Source: Marinilabiliales bacterium (GTDB lineage Bacteria; Bacteroidota; Bacteroidia; Bacteroidales; F082). From it: DNA of 42,295 bases. The notes below the pieces were generated by a model. It saw only the letters and a list, made by a program, of their open reading frames with translations. It searched no databases and had not been told where the DNA came from. The stretch is from NCBI GenBank assembly GCA_002869365.1, contig PKTA01000012.1:1-42295 (forward strand). Direction: 5' to 3'. The position numbers and the translations under genes are program-made. Positions 7,581-17,262 of this stretch are shown here, piece by piece. Position 1 is the stretch's first letter. The number at the start of each line of letters is the position of its first letter.

Positions 7581-8555
7581 ATGGGTTTCAAAAAACCATT
7601 ATTTATTATTGCAATTATTGTTGGATTATTCTCATCCTGTAGTACTGATGTGGATATATATGCTGATTATAAGGATGTTACTATAGTTTATGGACTTCTT
7701 GACCAAACTGATGATACCAGTTGGATAAAGGTTACCAAAGCATTTTCAGGTCCGGGTAATGCAATTTTATTTGCTCAAAATCCTGATTCAAATAATTATA
7801 ATTATAAATTAGATGTAAAACTCACTGGTGTTCAAAATGGTATTGAAAAGCAAAACATTACCTTCGATACTATTACCATAAAAGATAAAAAGCCGGGAGA
7901 TAGTGTTTTCTATTTTCCAAATCAAATTGTTTATTATACCACAGAACCATTAAACGAAGATTATAAATATACACTTACAATAAATAAAAAGGACAATAGT
8001 ATTAGTTCTTCAACAAATATTGTAAGCGATTTCTATATTTCATATCCCAACAGATATATTAATTTTATGACGGATAAGGATATTGAATGGAATAGTACTG
8101 CTAATGGCAAGAGGTATGAAGTAAGTTTAATTTTTCACTACAAAGAGTTGCTTCCGGGAAGTACTGATACCACATATAATACTGTGTCGTGGTATTTGGG
8201 TCAAAGAAAGTCAAATACTCTCTATGGTGGTGAAGATATGTTTATTGGTTATGCTGGAAATGCTTTTTTTGCAACATTAGAAAATCAATTGGACCCTGTG
8301 CTGAATGTCAAACGCTGGGCCGGAAAAGTAGACGTTATTATTGCAAGTGCTACCCAGGAAGTTGATACATATCTGGAAGTAAATGAAGGTTCTGGTAATC
8401 TATTATCGGAAGTTCCGGCTTACACAAATATAGATGGCGGATATGGGATTTTTGGTTCAAGAAGGACAATTGTAAAATCAGCTGAACTATCGGTACCATC
8501 AGGTCTAAAGTTAGTAAACGATTATCCTGATTTGGGCTTTATTTCTACCAAATAG
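7581..8555 (+). CDS. uncharacterised lipoprotein
   Basis: The 324-residue product begins with a lipoprotein signal: positive KK, hydrophobic stretch FIIAIIVGLFSS and lipobox Cys20. The first residues after Cys are S-T-D-V-D, weakly like the acidic surface-export signal of Bacteroidota lipoproteins. The rest is beta-rich (many Tyr, Asn and Thr) with VYGLLDQTDDTSWIKVTKAF near the N-terminus, reminiscent of the large lipoproteins of unknown function common in this phylum (for example DUF4249-like), but I cannot assign a family. Single gene with its own promoter and a hairpin downstream. No susC/susD partner nearby. Confidence 0.75.
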   Translation: MGFKKPLFIIAIIVGLFSSCSTDVDIYADYKDVTIVYGLLDQTDDTSWIKVTKAFSGPGNAILFAQNPDSNNYNYKLDVKLTGVQNGIEKQNITFDTITIKDKKPGDSVFYFPNQIVYYTTEPLNEDYKYTLTINKKDNSISSSTNIVSDFYISYPNRYINFMTDKDIEWNSTANGKRYEVSLIFHYKELLPGSTDTTYNTVSWYLGQRKSNTLYGGEDMFIGYAGNAFFATLENQLDPVLNVKRWAGKVDVIIASATQEVDTYLEVNEGSGNLLSEVPAYTNIDGGYGIFGSRRTIVKSAELSVPSGLKLVNDYPDLGFISTK

Positions 8556-8590
8556 AAATATAAATTTATTTTCTTATTTTATTACGATAT

Positions 8591-8620
8591 AACACAGAAG
8601 ATAATTTTCTCTGTGTTTTA
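8591..8620 (+). terminator. probable terminator after the lipoprotein gene
   Basis: AACACAGA (8591-8598) pairs with TCTGTGTT (8610-8617) around an AT-rich loop, followed by a broken T tract. The remaining bases to dnaK (to 8797) are AT-rich; I found no CIRCE element and no perfect TAnnTTTG there. Confidence 0.6.
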
Positions 8621-8797
8621 TATGTTTTAGTTTTTCCCAACTTCTTTATTGATATTAACTAAAGCCCTTATAACCTTTGTTTTAAGTTAATTTACAAGAT
8701 AATCTGCCATGTTGTCATTAATATGGTAGTGGCATAATACTTGAAAAGCACATATCAAATATTTTGAAATTAATTAAACAAAAAAATAAAAGATAAA

Positions 8798-10711
8798 ATG
8801 GGAAAAATAATCGGAATCGACTTAGGAACTACAAATTCATGTGTTGCCGTTATGGAAGGTAACGAACCTGTAGTTATTCCAAACAGTGAGGGACGCCGTA
8901 CTACTCCTTCTATAGTTGGCTTTACCGACAATGGAGAAAGAAAAGTAGGTGATCCCGCAAAAAGACAAGCAATTACAAATCCAGTTAATACTGTTTCATC
9001 TATAAAGAGATTTATGGGTAACTCATTCGCTGAAGTATCTAAGGAAGTAAATAGAGTGCCTTATAACGTGGTTAAAGGTGACAATAATACTCCAAGGGTG
9101 AAAATTAACGACAGAATGTACACTCCACAGGAGATTTCAGCAATAGTACTTCAGAAGATGAAAAAAACTGCTGAAGATTATCTTGGACAGTCTGTTACTG
9201 AAGCTGTTATTACTGTACCAGCATATTTTAACGATTCACAGCGTCAGGCTACTAAAGAGGCTGGCGAAATTGCAGGACTTAAAGTAAGAAGAATTATAAA
9301 TGAGCCTACCGCTGCCGCATTAGCATACGGTCTTGATAAAAAGATGGAAGATCGTACTGTTGCAGTTTTTGACCTTGGTGGTGGTACCTTTGATATCTCA
9401 ATCTTAGAGTTAGGTGATGGAGTATTCGAAGTTAAATCAACCAATGGTAATACTCACCTTGGTGGTGATGATTTCGATGAATTAATCATCGATTGGCTTG
9501 CTGAAGAATTTAAAAAAGACGAAGGCCTGGATTTGACAAAAGATCCTATGGCACTTCAGCGTTTAAAAGAAGCTGCAGAAAAAGCAAAAGTTGAACTTTC
9601 AAGTTCTAATGAAACAGAAATCAACCTGCCATATATTATGCCTGTTGACGGAGTTCCAAAACACCTTGTACGCAAATTAACAAGATCGAAATTTGAACAA
9701 CTTTGTGATTCTTTAATTCAGGCTACAATTGAACCTTGTAAAGCGGCACTTAAAGATGCAGGACTTTCTGCTTCTGACATAAATGATGTTATTCTTGTTG
9801 GTGGGTCTACTCGTATTCCTGCAATTCAGGAAATAGTTAAAAGTTTCTTCGGAAAAGAACCTTCTAAAGGTGTTAATCCTGATGAGGTTGTAGCAATTGG
9901 TGCTGCTATTCAGGGTGGAGTTTTAACTGGAGAGGTTAAAGATGTACTTCTTCTTGATGTAACTCCTCTTTCATTAGGTATTGAAACTCTTGGTGGAGTG
10001 ATGACAAAACTTATAGAGTCGAACACTACTATACCAACTAAGAAATCTGAAACATTTTCTACTGCTGCTGATAATCAGCCATCCGTAGAAATTCATGTGC
10101 TTCAGGGTGAAAGACCAATGGCTAACCAAAATAAAAGCATCGGACGTTTCCACCTTGATGGACTGCCACCGGCACCACGTGGAGTTCCACAAATTGAAGT
10201 AACATTCGATATCGACTCAAATGGTATTTTAAATGTTTCTGCAAAAGATAAAGCAACAGGAAAATCTCAGAGTATTCGTATAGAGGCTTCCTCAGGACTT
10301 TCTGAAGAAGAAATCAAGAAAATGAAAGCTGATGCAGAAGCCAATGCAGATGCTGATAAAGCTGCTAAAGAAAAAATTGATAAGTTAAATGCTGCTGATG
10401 CTCTTATTTTCCAAACTGAAAAACAGTTGAAAGAATTCGGAGATAAACTTCCTGCTGATAAAAAATCAGAAATTGAAAGCGGACTTGAAGAATTGAGAAC
10501 TGCACATAAGAGTCAGGAAATTGCAGCTATAGATGCAGCAATGGAAAAACTTAATGCTGCATGGCAAAAAGCCAGTGAAGACATGTACAAAGATGCTCAA
10601 ACTGGTGGACAAAATCCTCCAAATGAAGGCCCTAATCCTGCTGACACAGGAAATAAAGGTGGCGATGACGAGGTTACAGACGTTGATTTTGAGGAAGTTG
10701 ATGATAAATAA
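8798..10711 (+). CDS. dnaK: molecular chaperone DnaK (Hsp70)
   Basis: ATP-driven chaperone. The 637 residues are full length: nucleotide-binding domain (1-~380) with [38 protein letters not shown] and [11 protein letters not shown]; linker [19 protein letters not shown]; substrate-binding domain with [16 protein letters not shown]; helical lid; and the acidic C-terminus ending [11 protein letters not shown] that recruits co-chaperones. dnaJ and grpE are not adjacent. A strong terminator follows 24 bp after the stop, so it is monocistronic. Confidence 0.98.
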   Translation: MGKIIGIDLGTTNSCVAVMEGNEPVVIPNSEGRRTTPSIVGFTDNGERKVGDPAKRQAITNPVNTVSSIKRFMGNSFAEVSKEVNRVPYNVVKGDNNTPRVKINDRMYTPQEISAIVLQKMKKTAEDYLGQSVTEAVITVPAYFNDSQRQATKEAGEIAGLKVRRIINEPTAAALAYGLDKKMEDRTVAVFDLGGGTFDISILELGDGVFEVKSTNGNTHLGGDDFDELIIDWLAEEFKKDEGLDLTKDPMALQRLKEAAEKAKVELSSSNETEINLPYIMPVDGVPKHLVRKLTRSKFEQLCDSLIQATIEPCKAALKDAGLSASDINDVILVGGSTRIPAIQEIVKSFFGKEPSKGVNPDEVVAIGAAIQGGVLTGEVKDVLLLDVTPLSLGIETLGGVMTKLIESNTTIPTKKSETFSTAADNQPSVEIHVLQGERPMANQNKSIGRFHLDGLPPAPRGVPQIEVTFDIDSNGILNVSAKDKATGKSQSIRIEASSGLSEEEIKKMKADAEANADADKAAKEKIDKLNAADALIFQTEKQLKEFGDKLPADKKSEIESGLEELRTAHKSQEIAAIDAAMEKLNAAWQKASEDMYKDAQTGGQNPPNEGPNPADTGNKGGDDEVTDVDFEEVDDK

Positions 10712-10734
10712 TTAACAGTTTATAAGATGTTGAA

Positions 10735-10768
10735 AAGTTGTCGGTGAAAACCGGCAACTTTTTTTTTG
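10735..10768 (+). terminator. dnaK terminator
   Basis: An 11-bp stem (10735-10745 with 10750-10760, one G-T wobble) closed by a GAAA tetraloop, followed by about ten T. A textbook intrinsic terminator. The remainder of the gap to 10912 shows no clear promoter element. Confidence 0.92.
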
Positions 10769-10912
10769 TATATAAGAATATGTTTCTAACTTCGTAAGTT
10801 CACTTTATTACTTTTTTGTGTCCTTTTCTTAAAGATATAGTAATAAACTGATAGGAATCTTTCCGAAAACATTTTGCAGATTTGAGTTTTATTAAAAATT
10901 AAATTTATATAT

Positions 10913-13900
10913 ATGAAAAAGAGTATTACACTTAGAAAAATTATGCTTCAAGTCTTTTTTGTATTATCACTTAGCTTTGGGTTAAATGCTCAGTCGATAG
11001 TTACAAATGGAGACTTTGAAAGTTGGACTGGAGGTTTGCCAGACGGTTGGACAACAATCGATGCTGGAATTACCGTAACTCAGGAAACAGCAACCATTCA
11101 TGGTGGAGCAAGTTCTGCTTCAATTGATGTGCTAACAGGAACTCAGGGAGATACTGATTTCCGTCAAAATGTTTCTGTTGTAGCTGGCACCACTTATGAT
11201 GTTAGTGTGTGGGTGTACCATACTGAAGGAAATGTAAAGGCACGATTGTATGTTGGAACATATCTTCAATATTCGGATAACACAATAACAGGCTCATGGC
11301 AGGAAATGACATATACCTATTCTGCCGGTACTACTGGTGATATTGAAATAGGTTTACGTTTTTACGATCAAGCAGGTTTTGATGGTGCAGAAATTGTTTA
11401 TGTAGATGATTTTACGATGACACCTCAGGTTTCAACATCAGATGTTATTTACCTCGAAGGATTTGAAAGTAACTTAGGTGAAACTACACAATTCTCTGCC
11501 GTTGGTGCAGAAGCATGGGAATGGGCTAATTATGGTCTTCCTCCAGGATGCTCTGTTATGAATGGATACAATAGCGGTGCACAAGATAATGAAGATTGGT
11601 TGATTACCAATGCTATCGATTGTTCGAATTATACAAATATATCTTTGAGATTTGATCATGCAAGAAATTATGCTGATAATACCGGATTATATGTAATGAT
11701 TTCAACTGATTATGATGGTTCGGGCGATCCAAATAGTTTTACCTGGACCGACTTAACCAGCAGTTTTACCTTTCCTACGGGAGGTTGGACATTCATTGAT
11801 GCCGGAAGTGTTGACATTACTGCCAATGCCGGAAGTTCTACATATATAGCTTTTAAATATACCAGTACTACTGCAGACGCAGCCACTTGGGAAGTCGATA
11901 ATATTACTGTTGATGGAGAATTTAATATCAGTGCATCTATTGCTGGTTCATTTAATGGATGGAATTCCAGTGATCCTGACTATCAAATGGAGATTAACTC
12001 AAATGGTATTTTTGAACTTACCAAGAGTTTAGCTGCTGGTACACATGAATATAAAGTAGTTGAGGACGGCAACTGGTATCCAGGGAATAACCAGACGTTT
12101 ACTTTGGCGGCAACAGAAGATGTTACCTGGAAATATAATTTTGATGCTAATATAGTGACTCATGATCTTCCTGTTGTGGCAGGTAACTTTTTAAGTGCCA
12201 TTGGGGGTAATGATTTGGATCCTACTGAATTAATGGGAGAGATGAGTGATCCTGAAGGTGACGATATATTTACTCTTGAACTTGTAATACCAGCAGGTAG
12301 TTATGAGTGCAAGGTAACTCTTAACCATAACTGGGATCAGAGTACCGGAGGAAATGTTCCTTTCACCACAGATGGTGTTGCCCCTACAATTTTTACTTAT
12401 GATTTTACAACAAATACTACTACAGTTACAGGACCACCACCTCCATCAGCAACAGTAACCTTTATTGTTGATGATTCTGAAGGACAGAACTATGAAGGTT
12501 TCTTCCTAAAAGGTAGTTGGGATGATAATGGTAATTATGACCCCTCATGGAATAATGGTAACGAACATTCTGCCTTTTACGATGATGGAACTAATGGTGA
12601 TGTTACCGCTGGTGACCATATCTGGACTTGCCAGCAGGACTTGACTTCCGACGGCGGATCAAATACATGGGAATGGGGTGTTAATGATGCACAACATCAG
12701 TGGGCAGCAGGTAACTGGACTTTCCAGGTTATTGATGGAACAGAACAAACCCTAACATGGTCTGTGCCTACAACGCCTTCAGTTGTAATTAACGAAATAA
12801 TGTATAATTCAATAGGTACAGATGAAGAATGGGTTGAACTTTATAACCCTACAGATGCAGCAATTGATTTGGAAAACTGGAAACTGCTCGACAGCGACTC
12901 TAACCATACTCCAATTGTGATAACATCAGGATATTCTATTCCTCCTTATGGATATTTTACTATTCAGGTTACTGATGGTGGAGCATTTCCTTTTACTCCA
13001 GATTTTAATGGAGCAGGTGCCTTTGGTTTAAATAATGGTGATGACAATATAAGAATGTATAATGGAGATGGAATTCTTATCGACAGGGTACATTATTATG
13101 ATGGAGGCGAATGGCCATCCGAAGCTGATGGTGACGGACCTTCTCTTTCACTATTCGATCCTGCAACAGATAATGCCTTAGGTGCTAACTGGATGCCAAG
13201 TACTCATGAAGGTGGAAGCCCTGGATCTTATAATTTCCCTATTCAGGTTCTCACACCTAATGGTGGTGAAGTTATTGAAACAGGATCAACATTCGATATT
13301 ACATGGGAATATCATGACTTTACTGGTGATATTAAAATTGAACTTATCAAGGAAGGTGAAGTTCCTGAATTATTAGTTTCCGGAATTCCTGCTACCGATG
13401 GTTCTTTCTCGTGGTATGTTTTCGAAAGCCTTGTTTCTGGTGCAGATTATAAAATGTTAATCAGTTCCGTTGATGATGGTGGCCCTCTTGATTGGAGTAA
13501 TGATTACTTTACTATCACTGAGCCTTATATTATGCCAGAACTGGTTTTTACAGAAATAATGTATAACCCACCTGAAGCAGGTGACGATTCACTTGAGTTT
13601 GTGGAGATATATAATAAAGGAGCAGAAGCAATTAATCTGAATGGTTTCTATTTCTCACAAGGTGTTGAATTTGTTTTCCCTGATGTTGAAGTATTACCAG
13701 AATCTTACATTTTAGTAGCTAAAAACGCGAATGCTTTTGAAAATACTTTTGGTGCTACTGCATTGGAATGGACTTCAGGTTCATTGAGCAATGGTGGAGA
13801 AAGTGTTGAATTAAAAGATGCTTTAGATAATGTTATCGATCTTGTTGATTTTGATGACTATCTCCCATGGGATACTTTAGCTGATGGTTATGGTCCTTCA

Positions 13901-15358
13901 TTAACACTTTGTAATCCTAATGTGGATAATAATGTTCCTGAAAACTGGACTCATTCAGTGTATTTTATTGCTGAAAATGCTGCAGGTGACTCAATTTGGG
14001 CAACTCCCGGGTTTGGATGTGCTATATCATTACTCCCAGGATTTGAAGCTGATATTACTCAGGTAGTGTTAGGTGGAAGCGTTAACTTTACCGACTTAAC
14101 TTTGGGTGATCCAATAAGCTGGTTATGGACATTTGAGGGAGGTACTCCTGAAACCTTTGACGGTCAAACTCCACCACCAATTACATACGATACTGAAGGT
14201 AATTTCGATGTAACTCTTTATGTTTCAGATGGAAATGGTGAGGCAGAGATTACTTATCAGGATTATATCGAGGTAATTAACCTTGCACCGCCAACAAACC
14301 TTATGGCTGAAGTTGGTCCTTTCGACGATGTTCAGTTAACATGGAATTCTCCTGGAGCAAATGAACTTATATATGACAATGATGTTGTAACAGGATCTTA
14401 TAGATATGAAGGCTATACAATGTCAACTCATATGTCACCAACAGGTCCGTGCAAAATTCTATCTCTAAAATATTATACAACTATTGAAGATGGTGATAAT
14501 ACATTTAATGCCAATATTTATGCATGGGATGGTACTCAACCTGCAACTGATTTAACTTATACTGAAGCAGCAACAGCAGTTGGCGAAGACTGGGTAGAAG
14601 TTGATGTGTCATCACAGGATATCAATTTTACTGGTGATTTCGTTGTGGGATTTGGTTCAATAAATGCTACTACTTATTTAGGGTACGATGCAAACCTTGA
14701 CAATGGAAGAAGTTGGGATTTTGATAATGTTTCTGAATGGACTAGTTGGAATGAAGCTTATGTTATCAGAGCAGTTGTGGAATATACTGATGGTAAAATT
14801 GTAGAAATAGGTAATGTAAGTTCTAATGTACAAATCGATAGACTTAATTTTGCTAGTATTTCACATCCGGTAGACTATTCTAATGTTTCTACTGTAGAGC
14901 CGATAAATGCTCTTATGGGTGGAAGCCGTGCATTATTAGGTTTTAATGTTTATCGCGACGACGTTCAAATTAATACTGCTACAGTTACAGAAACTGAATA
15001 CAATGACCCTGAGCCTACTATTGGTTCACATGATTATTATGTTACTGCTGTATATGATGAAGGTCAGTCAGGTCCTTCTAATGTTGTTTCTGTGGTAGTT
15101 ACTGATATAAACGAAATAACAGAAGACAATATTTCTGTATATCCTAATCCTTCCGATGGAATGATTACTATAGAAATTGCACAAGATGTTGAATACAATG
15201 TGAAAATTATGGACATAAGAGGTAAACTTGTTTATGAAAATAATATCACTAATTCAACTAAAGTCAATTTAGCAGAATATAGAAAAGGTATTTATTTAAT
15301 TAGTTTAATTGATAAAGCATCAAAAGATGTGTTTGTTAAGAAGTTAATTGTCAGATAA
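10913..15358 (+). CDS. large T9SS-secreted multidomain surface protein
   Basis: The 1481-residue product has a signal peptide (1-~26, ending NAQ) and a C-terminal type A T9SS sorting domain (about 1405-1481) with SVYPNPSDG, KIMDIRGKLVYE and a KKLIVR end. Between them, by eye: a carbohydrate-binding-like jelly roll (27-170); a choice-of-anchor J/cleaved-adhesin module (about 180-340) with NEDWLI, STDYDGSGDPN and AFKYTSTTADAATWEVDN; two or three starch-binding/E-set-like modules (about 345-620); lamin-tail domain 1 (from ~624, VVINEIMYN); a Ser/Thr-rich Ig-like module (from ~780); lamin-tail domain 2 (from ~875, LVFTEIMYN); a PKD domain (~1043-1120, SWLWTFEGG); and fibronectin III-like sequence (from ~1125). 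No catalytic domain was recognised, so adhesion or glycan binding is an inference. Confidence 0.9.
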   Translation: MKKSITLRKIMLQVFFVLSLSFGLNAQSIVTNGDFESWTGGLPDGWTTIDAGITVTQETATIHGGASSASIDVLTGTQGDTDFRQNVSVVAGTTYDVSVWVYHTEGNVKARLYVGTYLQYSDNTITGSWQEMTYTYSAGTTGDIEIGLRFYDQAGFDGAEIVYVDDFTMTPQVSTSDVIYLEGFESNLGETTQFSAVGAEAWEWANYGLPPGCSVMNGYNSGAQDNEDWLITNAIDCSNYTNISLRFDHARNYADNTGLYVMISTDYDGSGDPNSFTWTDLTSSFTFPTGGWTFIDAGSVDITANAGSSTYIAFKYTSTTADAATWEVDNITVDGEFNISASIAGSFNGWNSSDPDYQMEINSNGIFELTKSLAAGTHEYKVVEDGNWYPGNNQTFTLAATEDVTWKYNFDANIVTHDLPVVAGNFLSAIGGNDLDPTELMGEMSDPEGDDIFTLELVIPAGSYECKVTLNHNWDQSTGGNVPFTTDGVAPTIFTYDFTTNTTTVTGPPPPSATVTFIVDDSEGQNYEGFFLKGSWDDNGNYDPSWNNGNEHSAFYDDGTNGDVTAGDHIWTCQQDLTSDGGSNTWEWGVNDAQHQWAAGNWTFQVIDGTEQTLTWSVPTTPSVVINEIMYNSIGTDEEWVELYNPTDAAIDLENWKLLDSDSNHTPIVITSGYSIPPYGYFTIQVTDGGAFPFTPDFNGAGAFGLNNGDDNIRMYNGDGILIDRVHYYDGGEWPSEADGDGPSLSLFDPATDNALGANWMPSTHEGGSPGSYNFPIQVLTPNGGEVIETGSTFDITWEYHDFTGDIKIELIKEGEVPELLVSGIPATDGSFSWYVFESLVSGADYKMLISSVDDGGPLDWSNDYFTITEPYIMPELVFTEIMYNPPEAGDDSLEFVEIYNKGAEAINLNGFYFSQGVEFVFPDVEVLPESYILVAKNANAFENTFGATALEWTSGSLSNGGESVELKDALDNVIDLVDFDDYLPWDTLADGYGPSLTLCNPNVDNNVPENWTHSVYFIAENAAGDSIWATPGFGCAISLLPGFEADITQVVLGGSVNFTDLTLGDPISWLWTFEGGTPETFDGQTPPPITYDTEGNFDVTLYVSDGNGEAEITYQDYIEVINLAPPTNLMAEVGPFDDVQLTWNSPGANELIYDNDVVTGSYRYEGYTMSTHMSPTGPCKILSLKYYTTIEDGDNTFNANIYAWDGTQPATDLTYTEAATAVGEDWVEVDVSSQDINFTGDFVVGFGSINATTYLGYDANLDNGRSWDFDNVSEWTSWNEAYVIRAVVEYTDGKIVEIGNVSSNVQIDRLNFASISHPVDYSNVSTVEPINALMGGSRALLGFNVYRDDVQINTATVTETEYNDPEPTIGSHDYYVTAVYDEGQSGPSNVVSVVVTDINEITEDNISVYPNPSDGMITIEIAQDVEYNVKIMDIRGKLVYENNITNSTKVNLAEYRKGIYLISLIDKASKDVFVKKLIVR

Positions 15359-15374
15359 ATATTATCTTAAATAA

Positions 15375-15419
15375 AAGAAACCAGATGTTTAAATATTATT
15401 AGGCATCTGGTTTCTTTTT
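15375..15419 (+). terminator. terminator between the two T9SS cargo genes
   Basis: A perfect 13-bp stem (15375-15387 with 15404-15416) with a 16-nt AT-rich loop and a T-run. It separates the two surface-protein genes, so the second probably has its own, unrecognised promoter or depends on readthrough. Confidence 0.9.
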
Positions 15420-15444
15420 CATTAATAATATAAAAACATAAAAT

Positions 15445-17088
15445 ATGAAACGTTTAAAATTACTCGGACTTGCAGTTTTGATTTTTACATCATTTTCTCT
15501 GTTAAGTCAAAATTTGGTTCAAAATCCTGGTTTGGAAAATTGGGATGATGACTCAACTCCTTCTTCCTGGACAAAGGCTGAAAACATTAGTAAAGAAGCC
15601 GTGAATATACATGGTGGAACTTTTTCTGCTGCACATATGTCGGCAAGTTCAACTATGGACTTTAGTCAGGATGTTCAAGGTATTGTGGGAGGACAACAAT
15701 ATAGAATTCAATATTATTATTTGGATAATTCAGCATCGGCAAGAACCCGTATATGGTCGTACTGGATGGACTCTGAAGGAAATTATCTTGACGACAATGT
15801 TGATGAACTTCGCCCTGGTACTTATAGTGAGGATAACGCTGAATGGCAACACTATGATTATACTTTGATTGCACCAGCATCTGCATCTCAATTCCGTTTT
15901 GAAGTGAGAGTTTATAAACAAGATGGTCTTACCGATGGTTATGTTTATTATGATGATTTCTCCATAGAGGCCAATGTTACTAACGATCCTGAACCAACAA
16001 ACTATCCAACAGATTTTACGGCAACAGTTAATGGTGTTAACTTAACACTTAACTGGACTGATGCTACCGGAGAGCAGTTACCAACAGGTTATTTAATCAA
16101 AGGTGAAGAGTTAGTTGTAGCATCTCCAAATATTGATTATCCTGTTGACGGAATGCCTGAGACTGATGATCTTGATTTTGAAGATGGTATGGTAACAGTA
16201 AATGTAGCCTACGGCGTTGAAAGTTATACTTTCACAAATATGCATCCCGGATCGTTTTTTAATTTCTATATTTTCCCTTATTCAAATTCAGGTGATAATA
16301 TTGATTATAAAACTGATGGCGATGTACCCACTGTTATGGCTCAAACTCCTTCAATTCAAGTTATTAACCAGGAAGGTTTTGATGATGGTTTAGGAACATG
16401 GACTCCCTATGATGTTATAGGTGATCAGGATTGGTATCAGTCGGAATATAGCGGTAAAACTTTTGCCAAAATGAGTGGTTATGATGGCGCTCCTTATGAT
16501 AATGAAGACTGGTTAATTTCTCCTGTATTAAACCTGACTCAGTATGACTCTGTTTTCTTTAGTTTTGAATCAGCATACAATTATTCAGGCCCTGCCATGC
16601 AGTTATTTATCTCTACCGATTATGACGGAACAGGTGATCCTAATGATTTCTCATGGACAGAAATTACTGATATGGCTGTATGGTCAGAAGGAGGTTTTGC
16701 ATTTGCAGAATCGGGTAACCTTAACTTGATGGATTATCTTCAGAATAATGTTTATTTGGCCTTCAAATATACTTCCAATACCTCTGAAGCTTCAACATGG
16801 GAATTAGACTCTTTCTTCGTCTTTGGATATATTGGTGTTGGAGTAAATGAAATATTAGAAATGAGTTTTGATGTTTACCCAAATCCTGCTGTTAATGTAG
16901 TTAATATTAACTCAAGTGAAGCAGGACAAATAAAACTGTATTCAGTGAATGGTCAGTTAATATTGGAAAATAATATTACTGAAGGTAACAATACCTTAAA
17001 TATAAGTGATGTTGAATCTGGAATTTATATGGTAGAAGTTTCAACATCTAATGGAAAAACAATTACCAAGAAGTTAATTGTTAAATAG
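15445..17088 (+). CDS. T9SS-secreted surface protein, shorter relative of its neighbour
   Basis: The 547 residues comprise: a signal peptide (1-~21, ending LLSQ); a carbohydrate-binding-like jelly roll (about 22-178, starting LVQNPGLENWDDDS); a fibronectin III-like segment (about 185-300, FTATVNGVNLTLNWTDAT); a choice-of-anchor J/cleaved-adhesin module (about 310-465, NEDWLISP, STDYDGTGDPN, AFKYTSNTSEASTWELDS); and a type A sorting domain (about 475-547) with DVYPNPAVN and KKLIVK. The N-terminal, anchor-J and sorting modules resemble those of the upstream 1481-residue protein, so the two are probably paralogous cargo. No enzyme domain seen. Terminators flank it on both sides. Confidence 0.9.
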   Translation: MKRLKLLGLAVLIFTSFSLLSQNLVQNPGLENWDDDSTPSSWTKAENISKEAVNIHGGTFSAAHMSASSTMDFSQDVQGIVGGQQYRIQYYYLDNSASARTRIWSYWMDSEGNYLDDNVDELRPGTYSEDNAEWQHYDYTLIAPASASQFRFEVRVYKQDGLTDGYVYYDDFSIEANVTNDPEPTNYPTDFTATVNGVNLTLNWTDATGEQLPTGYLIKGEELVVASPNIDYPVDGMPETDDLDFEDGMVTVNVAYGVESYTFTNMHPGSFFNFYIFPYSNSGDNIDYKTDGDVPTVMAQTPSIQVINQEGFDDGLGTWTPYDVIGDQDWYQSEYSGKTFAKMSGYDGAPYDNEDWLISPVLNLTQYDSVFFSFESAYNYSGPAMQLFISTDYDGTGDPNDFSWTEITDMAVWSEGGFAFAESGNLNLMDYLQNNVYLAFKYTSNTSEASTWELDSFFVFGYIGVGVNEILEMSFDVYPNPAVNVVNINSSEAGQIKLYSVNGQLILENNITEGNNTLNISDVESGIYMVEVSTSNGKTITKKLIVK

Positions 17089-17107
17089 ATTAAATTTTAA
17101 ATAATTA

Positions 17108-17144
17108 AAACCTGTCGGATATTTTTTTCGGCAGGTTTTTTTTT
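17108..17144 (+). terminator. terminator after the second T9SS cargo gene
   Basis: A 10-bp stem (17108-17117 with 17129-17138, one G-T wobble) followed by a run of nine T. Confidence 0.88.
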
Positions 17145-17197
17145 ATTTTATTTTTGATGCAATCTTTTAATAGAAATTTTGTCATATATACATCTGA

Positions 17198-17215
17198 TAA
17201 TTTTGCTTAACTTTA
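17198..17215 (+). promoter_or_regulatory. -7 elements before the 17263 gene
   Basis: Perfect TAATTTTG (17198-17205) with a TTTG at 17178-17181 (16 bp away), then a second near match TAACTTTA (17208-17215). The TTG start codon is 47-57 nt downstream. Confidence 0.4.
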
Positions 17216-17262
17216 CCATCAAACAAGCAATAATAAGCATGATTATTAGTTTAAATTGAGAT

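Noticed and set aside
8711-8740. Imperfect GCCAT/ATGG dyad upstream of dnaK, considered as a heat-shock operator
   Set aside because: The arms match over only four or five bases, and neither CIRCE half-site is present.
9244-10715. Open frames inside dnaK on both strands
   Set aside because: They are shadows of a perfectly conserved DnaK frame, with no start context of their own.
10769-10912. Short dyad AACTT-N3-AAGTT near 10787 as an operator of the large T9SS gene
   Set aside because: Five-base arms are too short to stand out in this AT-rich sequence, and no promoter element is near it.
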